Assembly: GCF_029227915.1 (NCBI RefSeq)
Contig: NC_079877.1
Location: 36,793,851 to 36,857,850 of the forward strand
DNA: 64,000 nucleotides
Source of the DNA: Hydractinia symbiolongicarpus
Lineage: Eukaryota > Cnidaria > Hydrozoa > Anthoathecata > Hydractiniidae
Direction of reading: 5' to 3'
Position numbers and translations under genes: made by a program
In this document: one piece after another, positions 1 through 10,601 of the stretch
How positions within the stretch are numbered: the stretch's first letter is position 1
Layout of the letters: each line of letters starts with the position of its first letter
The notes under the pieces: model-generated
Told to the model about the DNA's origin: nothing
What the model saw: the letters and a program-made list of their open reading frames with translations, nothing else
Databases searched by the model: none

Positions 1-2238
1 CGGGATTTACGGGAAACCGCGCGTTTTCGTTTGCCGGCGATTAAACTTCTTTTATTCAGCGTCCCATCAAAAATTAAAACATTTTTGAAAACTACAAGTC
101 TCATGCGTTTTAGTGGTGAAAAAATAATTTAAAAAATCGTTCGGGAAATTAGTTTACTCCCTGGGTACTTTATTTGTATACATTCGACTATACGGGCCTA
201 GCTCGGGATTTACGGAAAATCGCTAGTTTTCGTTTGCCGGCGATTAAACCTCTTTCATTAGGCGTCTCATCAAAAATGAAAACATTTTTGAAAACTACAA
301 GTCTCATGCGTTTTAGTGGCGAAAAAATAATTTAAAAAATCGTTCTGGAAATGAGTTTACTCCCTGAGTACTTTCTTTGTATACTTTTGACTATACGAGC
401 CGAGTCCGGGATTTACGGGAAATCGTTGTTTTTCGTTTGCCGGCGATTAAACTTCTTTTATTCAGCGTCTCATCAAAAATGAAAACATTTTTGAAAACTA
501 CAAGTCTTATGCCTTTTAGTGGTGAAAAAATAATTTAAAAAAATCGTTCGGGGAATGAGTTTACTCCCTGGGTAGTTTCTTTGTATACTTTTGACTATAC
601 GGGCCGAGTCCGGGATTTACGGGAAATCGCGAGTTTTCGTTTGCCAGCGATTAAACTTCTTTTATTCCGCGTCTTATCAAAAATGAAAACATTTTTGAAA
701 ACTACAAGTCTCATGCGTTTTAGTGGTGAAAAGATAATTTAAAAAATCGTTCTGGAATAGAGTTTACTCACAGGGTACTTTCTTTGTATATATTCGACTA
801 TACGGGCCAAGCCCGGGATTTACGGGAAATCGCGCGTTTTCGTTTGCCGGCGATTAAACTTCTTTTATTCAGCGTCCCATCAAAAATTAAAACATTTTTG
901 AAAACTACAAGTCTCATGCGTTTTAGTGGTGAAAAAATAATTTAAAAAATCGTTCGGGAAATGAGTTTACTCCCTGGGTAGTTTCTTTGTATACTTTTGA
1001 CTATACGGGCCTAGTCCGGGATTTACGGGAAATCGCGGGTTTTCGTTTGCCAGCGATTAAACTTCTTTTATTCCGCGTCTAATCAAAAATGAAAACATTT
1101 TTGAAAACTACAAGTCTCATGCGTTTTAGTGGTGAAAAGATAATTTAAAAAATCGTTCTGGAAATGAGTTTACTCACAGGGTACTTTCTTTGTATATATA
1201 TTCGACTATACGGGCCAAGCCCGGGATTTACGGGAAACCGCGCGTTTTCGTTTGCCGGCGATTAAACTTCTTTTATTCAGCGTCCCATCAAAAATTAAAA
1301 CATTTTTGAAAACTACAAGTCTCATGCGTTTTAGTGGTGAAAAAATAATTTAAAAAATCGTTCGGGAAATGAGTTTACTCCCTAGATACTTTCTTTGTAT
1401 ACTTTTGGCTATACGGGCCGAGTCCAGGATTTACGGGAATTCGCGGGTTTTCGTTTGCCGGCGATTAAACTTCTTTTATTCAGCGTCTCATCAAAAATGA
1501 AAACATTTTTGAAAACTACAAGTCTCATGCGTTTTAGTGGTGAAAAGATAATTTAAAAAATCGTTCTGGAAATGAGTTTACTCGCAGGGTACTTTCTTTG
1601 TATACTTTCGACTATACGGGCCGAGTCCGGGATTTACGGGAAATCGCGGGTTTTCGTTTGTCGGCGATTAAACTTCTTTTATTCCGCGTCTCATCAAAAA
1701 TGAAAACATTTTTGAAAACTACAAGTCTCATGCGTTTTAGTGGTGAAAAGATAATTTAAAAAATCGTTCTGGAAATGGGTTTACTCGCAGGGTACTTTCT
1801 TTGTATACTTTCGACTATACGGGCCGAGTCCGGGATTTACGGGAAATCGCGGGTTTTCGTTTGCCGGCAATTAAACTTCTTTTATTCAGCGTCTCATCAA
1901 AAATGAAAACATTTTTGAAAACTACAAGTCTCATGCGTTTTTATGGTGAAAAGATAATTTAAAAAATCGTTCGGGAAATGAGTTTACTCCCTGGGTAGTT
2001 TCTTTGTATACTTTTGACTATACGGGCCGAGTCCGGGATTTACGGGAAATCGCGGGTTTTCGTTTGCCAGCGATTAAACTTCTTTTATTACGCGTCTCAT
2101 CAAAAATGAAAACATTTTTGAAAACTACAAGTCTCATGCGTTTTAGTGGTGAAAAGATAATTTAAAAAATCGTTCTGGAAATGAGTTTACTCACAGGGTA
2201 CTTTCTTTGTATATATATTCGACTATACGGGCCAAGCC
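1..2238 (+). repeat. 11-monomer higher-order unit, copy 1
   Basis: Eleven distinguishable monomers spanning 2238 bp and repeated next door from 2239. Marks in order include: GGAAACCGCGCG with GAAATTAG (monomer 1); CGCTAGTTTTCG with TTTCATTAGG and GTGGCG (2); CGTTGTTTTTCG with TCTTATGCC (3); GGAATAGAG (4); TCTAATC (6); CCCTAGATAC with TTTTGGCTATA (7); CCAGGATTT with GGGAATTCGC (8); TTTGTCGGCG (9); GTTTTTATGG (10); and ATTACGCGTC (11). The window begins inside the array, so the true unit start is unknown and further copies may lie to the left. Confidence 0.92.
1628..1830 (+). repeat. Representative 203-bp monomer
   Basis: One complete unit, given as the reference for the array. Hand count: 35 C and 44 G in 203 bases (about 39% G+C) with 15 CpG. 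Short dyads visible in it are GATTT-ACGGG-AAATC at 1631-1645 and AAAAATG-AAAA-CATTTTT at 1696-1713. It carries AATAAA on the minus strand at 1678-1683, and TTCG-ACTATA-CGGG at 1810-1823. Because 203 is not a multiple of three, any reading frame shifts at each unit, which limits open frames to one or two monomers. Confidence 0.95.
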
Positions 2239-4450
2239 CGGGATTTACGGGAAACCGCGCGTTTTCGTTTGCCGGCGATTAAACTTCTTTTATTCAGCGT
2301 CCCATCAAAAATTAAAACATTTTTGAAAACTACAAGTCTCATGCGTTTTAGTGGTGAAAAAATAATTTAAAAAATCGTTCGGGAAATTAGTTTACTCCCT
2401 GGGTACTTTATTTGTATACATTCGACTATACGGGCCTAGCTCGGGATTTACGGAAAATCGCTAGTTTTCGTTTGCCGGCGATTAAACCTATTTCATTGGG
2501 CGTCTCATCAAAAATGAAAACATTTTTGAAAACTACAAGTCTCATGCGTTTTAGTGGCGAAAAAATAATTTAAAAAATCGTTCTGGAAATGAGTTTACTC
2601 CCTGAGTACTTTCTTTGTATACTTTTGACTATACGAGCCGAGTCCGGGATTTACGGGAAATCGTTGTTTTTCGTTTGCCGGCGATTAAACTTCTTTTATT
2701 CAGCGTCTCATCAAAAATGAAAACATTTTTGAAAACTACAAGTCTTATGCCTTTTAGTGGTGAAAAAATAATTTAAAAAAATCGTTCGGGGAATGAGTTT
2801 ACTCCCTGGGTAGTTTCTTTGTATACTTTTGACTATACGGGCCGAGTCCGGGATTTACGGGAAATCGCGAGTTTTCGTTTGCCAGCGATTAAACTTCTTT
2901 TATTCCGCGTCTTATCAAAAATGAAAACATTTTTGAAAACTACAAGTCTCATGCGTTTTAGTGGTGAAAAGATAATTTAAAAAATCGTTCTGGAATAGAG
3001 TTTACTCACAGGGTACTTTCTTTGTATATATTCGACTATACGGGCCAAGCCCGGGATTTACGGGAAATCGCGCGTTTTCGTTTGCCGGCGATTAAACTTC
3101 TTTTATTCAGCGTCCCATCAAAAATTAAAACATTTTTGAAAACTACAAGTCTCATGCGTTTTAGTGGTGAAAAAATAATTTAAAAAATCGTTCGGGAAAT
3201 GAGTTTACTCCCTGGGTAGTTTCTTTGTATACTTTTGACTATACGGGCCTAGTCCGGGATTTACGGGAAATCGCGGGTTTTCGTTTGCCAGCGATTAAAC
3301 TTCTTTTATTCCGCGTCTAATCAAAAATGAAAACATTTTTGAAAACTACAAGTCTCATGCGTTTTAGTGGTGAAAAGATAATTTAAAAAATCGTTCTGGA
3401 AATGAGTTTACTCACAGGGTACTTTCTTTGTATATATATTCGACTATACGGGCCAAGCCCGGGATTTACGGGAAACCGCGCGTTTTCGTTTGCCGGCGAT
3501 TAAACTTCTTTTATTCAGCGTCCCATCAAAAATTAAAACATTTTTGAAAACTACAAGTCTCATGCGTTTTAGTGGTGAAAAAATAATTTAAAAAATCGTT
3601 CGGGAAATGAGTTTACTCCCTAGATACTTTCTTTGTATACTTTTGGCTATACGGGCCGAGTCCAGGATTTACGGGAATTCGCGGGTTTTCGTTTGCCGGC
3701 GATTAAACTTCTTTTATTCAGCGTCTCATCAAAAATGAAAACATTTTTGAAAACTACAAGTCTCATGCGTTTTAGTGGTGAAAAGATAATTTAAAAAATC
3801 GTTCTGGAAATGAGTTTACTCGCAGGGTACTTTCTTTGTATACTTTCGACTATACGGGCCGAGTCCGGGATTTACGGGAAATCGCGGGTTTTCGTTTGTC
3901 GGCGATTAAACTTCTTTTATTCCGCGTCTCATCAAAAATGAAAACATTTTTGAAAACTACAAGTCTCATGCGTTTTAGTGGTGAAAAGATAATTTAAAAA
4001 ATCGTTCTGGAAATGGGTTTACTCGCAGGGTACTTTCTTTGTATACTTTCGACTATACGGGCCGAGTCCGGGATTTACGGGAAATCGCGGGTTTTCGTTT
4101 GCCGGCAATTAAACTTCTTTTATTCAGCGTCTCATCAAAAATGAAAACATTTTTGAAAACTACAAGTCTCATGCGTTTTTATGGTGAAAAGATAATTTAA
4201 AAAATCGTTCGGGAAATGAGTTTACTCCCTGGGTAGTTTCTTTGTATACTTTTGACTATACGGGCCGAGTCCGGGATTTACGGGAAATCGCGGGTTTTCG
4301 TTTGCCAGCGATTAAACTTCTTTTATTACGCGTCTCATCAAAAATGAAAACATTTTTGAAAACTACAAGTCTCATGCGTTTTAGTGGTGAAAAGATAATT
4401 TAAAAAATCGTTCTGGAAATGAGTTTACTCACAGGGTACTTTCTTTGTAT
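2239..4450 (+). repeat. 11-monomer higher-order unit, copy 2
   Basis: Repeats copy 1 at an offset of exactly 2238 bp with the same eleven monomers in the same order. The only differences I noticed are two substitutions in monomer 2 (CCTCTTTCATTAGG at about 249-262 in copy 1, CCTATTTCATTGGG in copy 2). It stops matching at about 4450, where TATATATATTC of copy 1 is replaced by TATATATTC and a different monomer (CGCGTTTTGG) follows. Confidence 0.92.
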
Positions 4451-5049
4451 ATATTCGACTATACGGGCCAAGCCCGGGATTTACGGGAAATCGCGCGTTT
4501 TGGTTTGCCGGCGATTAAACTTCTTTTATTCAGCGTCCCATCAAAAATTAAAACATTTTTGAAAACTACAAGTCTCATGCGTTTTAGTGGTGAAAAAATA
4601 ATTTAAAAAATCGTTCGGGAAATGAGTTTACTCCCTGGGTAGTTTCTTTGTATACTTTTGACTATACGGGCCGAGTTCGGGATTTACGGGAAATCGCGGG
4701 TTTTCGTTTGCCAGCGATTAAACTTCTTTTATTCCGCGTCTCATCAAAAATGAAAACATTTTTGAAAACTACAAGTCTCATGCGTTTTAGTGGTGAAAAG
4801 ATAATTTAAAAAATCGTTCTGGAAATGAGTTTACTCACAGGGTACTTTCTTTGTATATACTCGACTATACGGGCCAAGCCCGGGATTTACGGGAAATCGC
4901 GCGTTTTCGTTTGCCGGCGATTAAACTTCTTTTATTCAGCGTCCCATCAAAAATTAAAACATTTTTGAAAACTACAAGTCTCATGCGTTTTAGTGGTGAA
5001 AAAATAATTTAAAAAATCGTTCGGGAAATGAGTTTACTCCCTGGGTAGT
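4035..5049 (+). repeat. 5-monomer tandem duplication (1015 bp), copy 1
   Basis: Five monomers: CGGCAATT with TTTTTATGG; ATTACGCGTC; CGCGCGTTTTGG; GAGTTCGGG with TATATACTCG; and a GTCCCATC monomer. They are repeated 1015 bp downstream. The block overlaps the end of the preceding 11-mer copy, so it was built from an end of that unit plus new monomers. One difference seen: CAATT here against CGATT in copy 2. Confidence 0.85.
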
Positions 5050-6079
5050 TTCTTTGTATACTTTCGACTATACGGGCCGAGTCCGGGATTTACGGGAAAT
5101 CGCGGGTTTTCGTTTGCCGGCGATTAAACTTCTTTTATTCAGCGTCTCATCAAAAATGAAAACATTTTTGAAAACTACAAGTCTCATGCGTTTTTATGGT
5201 GAAAAGATAATTTAAAAAATCGTTCGGGAAATGAGTTTACTCCCTGGGTAGTTTCTTTGTATACTTTTGACTATACGGGCCGAGTCCGGGATTTACGGGA
5301 AATCGCGGGTTTTCGTTTGCCAGCGATTAAACTTCTTTTATTACGCGTCTCATCAAAAATGAAAACATTTTTGAAAACTACAAGTCTCATGCGTTTTAGT
5401 GGTGAAAAGATAATTTAAAAAATCGTTCTGGAAATGAGTTTACTCACAGGGTACTTTCTTTGTATATATTCGACTATACGGGCCAAGCCCGGGATTTACG
5501 GGAAATCGCGCGTTTTGGTTTGCCGGCGATTAAACTTCTTTTATTCAGCGTCCCATCAAAAATTAAAACATTTTTGAAAACTACAAGTCTCATGCGTTTT
5601 AGTGGTGAAAAAATAATTTAAAAAATCGTTCGGGAAATGAGTTTACTCCCTGGGTAGTTTCTTTGTATACTTTTGACTATACGGGCCGAGTTCGGGATTT
5701 ACGGGAAATCGCGGGTTTTCGTTTGCCAGCGATTAAACTTCTTTTATTCCGCGTCTCATCAAAAATGAAAACATTTTTGAAAACTACAAGTCTCATGCGT
5801 TTTAGTGGTGAAAAGATAATTTAAAAAATCGTTCTGGAAATGAGTTTACTCACAGGGTACTTTCTTTGTATATACTCGACTATACGGGCCAAGCCCGGGA
5901 TTTACGGGAAATCGCGCGTTTTCGTTTGCCGGCGATTAAACTTCTTTTATTCAGCGTCCCATCAAAAATTAAAACATTTTTGAAAACTACAAGTCTCATG
6001 CGTTTTAGTGGTGAAAAAATAATTTAAAAAATCGTTCGGGAAATGAGTTTACTCCCTGGGTAGTTTCTTTGTATACTTT
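5050..6079 (+). repeat. 5-monomer tandem duplication (1015 bp), copy 2
   Basis: Second copy at offset 1015 bp. The match ends at 6080, where copy 1 has CTTTCGAC with GCCGAG and this copy has CTTTTGAC with GCCTAG. Most of it is also contained in the first copy of the 27-mer that starts near 5113. Confidence 0.85.
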
Positions 6080-9000
6080 TGACTATACGGGCCTAGTCCG
6101 GGCATTACGGGAAATTGCGGGTTTTCGTTTGCCAGCAATTAAACTTCTTTTATTCCGCGTCTAATCAAAAATGAAAACATTTTTGAAAACTACAAGTCTC
6201 ATGCGTTTTAGTGGTGAAAAGATAATTTATAAAATCGTTCTGGAAATGAGTTTACTCACAGGGTACTTTCTTTGTATATATATTCGACTATACGGGCCAA
6301 GACCGGGATTTACGGGAAATCGCGCGTTTTCGTTTGCCGGCGATTAAACTTCTTTTATTCAGCGTCCCATCAAAAATTAAAACATTTTTGAAAACTACAA
6401 GTCTCATGCGTTTTAGTGGTGAAAAGATAATTTATAAAATCGTTCTGGAAATGAGTTTACTCACAGGGTACTTTCTTTGTATATATATTCGACTATACGG
6501 GCCAAGACCGGGATTTACGGGAAACCGCGCGTTTTCGTTTGCCGGCGATTAAACTTCTTTTATTCAGCGTCCCATCAAAAATTAAAACATTTTTGAAAAC
6601 TACAAGTCTCATGCGTTTTAGTGGTGAAAAAATAATTTAAAAAATCGTTCGGGAAATGAGTTTACTCCCTAGATACTTTCTTTGTATACTTTTGGCTATA
6701 CGGGCTGAGTCCGTGATTTACGGGAATTCGCGGGTTTTCGTTTGCCGGCGATTAAACTTCTTTTATTCAGCGTCTCATCAAAAATGAAAACATTTTTGAA
6801 AACTACAAGTCTCATGCGTTTTAGTGGTGAAAAGATAATTTAAAAGATCGTTCTGAAAATGAGTTTACTCGCAGGGTACTTTCTTTGTATACTTTCGACT
6901 ATACGGGCCGAGTTCGGGATTTACGGGAAATCGCGGGTTTTCGTTTGCCGGCGATTAAACTTCTTTTATTCAGCGTCTCATCAAAAATGAAAACATTTTT
7001 GAAAACTACAAGTCTCATGCGTTTTAGTGGTGAAAAGATAATTTAAAAAATCGTTCGGGAAATGAGTTTACTCCCTGGGTAGTTTCTTTGTATACTTTTG
7101 ACTATACGGGCCGAGTCCGGGATTTACGGGAAATCGCGGGTTTTCGTTTGCCAGCGATTAAACTTCTTTTATTCCGCGTCTCATCAAAAATGAAAACATT
7201 TTTGAAAACTACAAGTCTCATGCGTTTTAGTGGTGAAAAGATAATTTAAAAAATCGTTCTGGAAATGAATTTACTCACAGGGTACTTTCTTTGTATATAT
7301 TCGACTATCCGGGCCAAGCCCGGGATTTACGGGAAATCGCGCGTTTTGGTTTGCCGGCGATTAAACTTCTTTTATTCAGCGTCCCATCAAAAATTAAAAC
7401 ATTTTTGAAAACTACAAGTCTCATGCGTTTTAGTGGTGAAAAAATAATTTAAAAAATCGTTCGGGAAATGAGTTTACTCCCTGGGTAGTTTCTTTGTATA
7501 CTTTTGACTATACGGGCCGAGTCCGGTATTTACGGGAAATCGCGGGTTTTCGTTTGCCAGCGATTAAACTTCTTTTATTCCGCGTCTCATCAAAAATGAA
7601 AACATTTTTGAAAACTACAAGTCTCATGCGTTTTAGTGGTGAAAAGATAATTTAAAAAATCGTTCTGGAAATGAGTTTACTCACAGGGTACTTTCTTTGT
7701 ATATATTCGACTATACGGGCCAAGCCCGGGATTTACGGGAAATCGCGCGTTTTCGTTTGCCGGCGATTAAACTTCTTTTATTCAGCGTCCCATCAAAAAT
7801 TAAAACATTTTTGAAAACTACAAGTCTCATGCCTTCTAGTGGTGAAAAAATAATTTAAAAAAACGTTCGGGAAATTAGTTTACTTCCTGGGTACTTTCTT
7901 TGTATACATATGACTATACGGGCCTAGCTCGGGATTTACGGAAAATTGCTAGTTTTCGTTTGCCGGCGATTAAACCTCTTTCATTAGGCGTCTCATCAAA
8001 AATGAAAACATTTTTGAAAACTACAAGTCTCATGCGTTTTAGTGGCGAAAAAATAATTTAAAAAATCGTTCTGGAAATGAGTTTACTCCCTGAGTACTTT
8101 CTTTGTATACTTTTGACTATACGAGCCGAGTCCGGGATTTACGGGAAATCGTTGTTTTTCGTTTGCCGGCGAATAAACTTCTTTTATTCAGCGTCTCATC
8201 AAAAATGAAAACATTTTTGAAAACTACAAGTCTCACGCGTTTTAGTGGTGAAAAGATAATTTAAAAAATCGTTCTGGAAATGAGTTTACTCACAGGGTAC
8301 TTTCTTTGTATATATATTCGACTATACGGGCCAAGCCAGGGATTTACGGGAAACCGTGCGTTTTCGTTTGCCGGCGATTAAACTTCTTTTATTCAGCGTC
8401 CCATCAAAAATTAAAACATTTTTGAAAACTACAAGTCTCATGCGTTTTAGTGGTGAAAAAGTAATTTAAAAAATCGTTCGGGAAATGAGTTTACTCCCTA
8501 GATACTTTCTTTGTATACTTTTGGCTATACGGGCCGAGTCCGGGATTTACGGGAATTCGCGGGTTTTCGTTTGCCGGCGATTAAACTTCTTTTATTCAGC
8601 GTCTCATCAAAAATGAAAACATTTTTGAAAACTACAAGTCTCATGCGTTTTAGTGGTGAAAAGATAATTTAAGAAATCGTTCTGGAAATGAGTTTACTCG
8701 CAGGGTACTTTCTTTGTATACTTTCGACTATACGGGCCGAGTCCGGGATTTACGGGAAATCGCGGGTTTTCGTTTGCCGGCGATTAAACTTCTTTTATTC
8801 AGCGTCTCATCAAAAATGAAAACATTTTTGAAAACTACAAGTCTCATGCGTTTTAGTGGTGAAAAGATAATTTAAAAAATCGTTCAGGAAATGAGTTTAC
8901 TCCCTGGGTAGTTTCTTTGTATACTTTTGACTATACGGGCCGAGTCCGGGATTTACGGGAAATCGCGGGTTTTCGTTTGCCAGCGATTAAACTTCTTTTA

Positions 9001-10601
9001 TTCCGCGTCTCATCAAAAATGAAAACATTTTTGAAAACTACAAGTCTCATGCGTTTTAGTGGTGAAAAGATAATTTAAAAAATCGTTCTGGAAATGAGTT
9101 TACTCACAGGGTACTTTCTTTGTATATATTCGACTATACGGGCCAAGCCCGGGATTTACGGGAAATCGCGCGTTTTGGTTTGCCGGCGATTAAACTTCTT
9201 TTATTCAGCGTCCCATCAAAAATTAAAACATTTTTGAAAACTACAAGTCTCATGCGTTTTAGTGGTGAAAAAATAATTTAAAAAATCGTTCGGGAAATGA
9301 GTTTACTCCCTGGGTAGTTTCTTTGTATACTTTTGACTATACGGGCCGAGTCCGGGATTTACGGGAAATCGCGTGTTTTCGTTTGCCAGCGATTAAACTT
9401 CTTTTATTCCGCGTCTCATCAAAAATGAAAACATTTTTGAAAACTACAAGTCTCATGCGTTTTAGTGGTGAAAAGATAATTTAAAAAATCGTTCTGGAAA
9501 TGAGTTTACTCACAGGGTACTTTCTTTGTATATATTCGACTATACGGGCCAAGCCCGGGATTTACGGGAAATCGCGCGTTTTCGTTTGCCGGCGATTAAA
9601 CTTCTTTTATTCAGCGTCCCATCAAAAATTAAAACATTTTTGAAAACTACAAGTCTCATGCGTTTTAGTGGTGAAAAAATAATTTAAAAAATCGTTCGGG
9701 AAATGAGTTTACTCCCTGGGTAGTTTCTTTGTATACTTTTGACTATACGGGCCTAGTCCGGGATTTACGGGAAATCGCGGGTTTTCGTTTGCCAGCGATT
9801 AAACTTCTTTTATTCCGCGTCTAATCAAAAATGAAAACATTTTTGAAAACTACAAGTGTCATGCGTTTTAGTGGTGAAAAGATAATTTAAAAAATCGTTC
9901 TGGAAATGAGTTTACTAACAGGGTACTTTCTTTGTATATATATTCGACTATACGGGCCAAGACCGGGATTTACGGGAAACCGCGCGTTTTCGTTTGCAGG
10001 CGATTAAACTTCTTTTATTCAGCGTCCCATTAAAAATTAAAACATTTTTGAAAACTACAAGTCTCATGCGTTTTAGTGGTGAAAATATAATTTAAAAAAT
10101 CGTTCGGGAAATGAGTTTACTCCCTAGATACTTTCTTTGTATACTTTTGGCTATACGGGCCGAGTCCGGGATTTACGGGAATTCGCGGGTTTTCGTTTGC
10201 CGGCGATTAAACTTCTTTTATTCAGCGTCTCATCAAAAATGAAAACATTTTTGAAAACTACAAGTCTCATGCGTTTTAGTGGTGAAAAGATAATTTAAAA
10301 AATCGTTCTGGAAATGAGTTTACTCGCAGGGTACTTTCTTTGTATACTTTCGACTATACGGGCCGAGTCCGGGATTTACGGGAAATAGCGGGTTTTGATT
10401 TGCCGGCGATTAAACTTCTTTTATTCAGCGTCTCATCAAAAATGAAAACATTTTTGAAAACTACAAGTCTCATGCGTTTTAGTGGTGAAAAAATAATTTT
10501 AAAAATCGTTCGGGAAATGAGTTTACTCCCTGGGTAGTTTCTTTGTATACTTTTGACTATACGGGCCGAGTCCGGGATTTACGGGAAATAGCGGGTTTTG
10601 A
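5113..10601 (+). repeat. 27-monomer segmental duplication (5489 bp), copy 1
   Basis: A 5489-bp block of 27 monomers repeated directly downstream. Internal landmarks: GGCATTACGG with AATTTATAAAATCG near 6100-6230; a second TTTATAAAATCG monomer at about 6430; GTGATTTACGG at about 6712; TCATGCCTTCTAG at 7827; TCTCACGCG at about 8231; and GGGAAATAGCGGGTTTTGATT at about 10380. The left edge is set at the first mismatches with copy 2 (5101 and 5111-5112). Confidence 0.92.

Noticed and set aside
1180-1205. TATATATA word as a promoter TATA box, or as a microsatellite.
   Set aside because: It is a small length variant (TATAC, TATATATTC, TATATATATTC) in the same place of many monomers, with no downstream gene, and is too short to be a microsatellite of note.
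1678-1683. AATAAA polyadenylation hexamer on the minus strand of each monomer.
   Set aside because: It follows from the TTTATT of the repeat unit. There is no evidence of transcription, and such hexamers are frequent by chance in AT-rich satellites.
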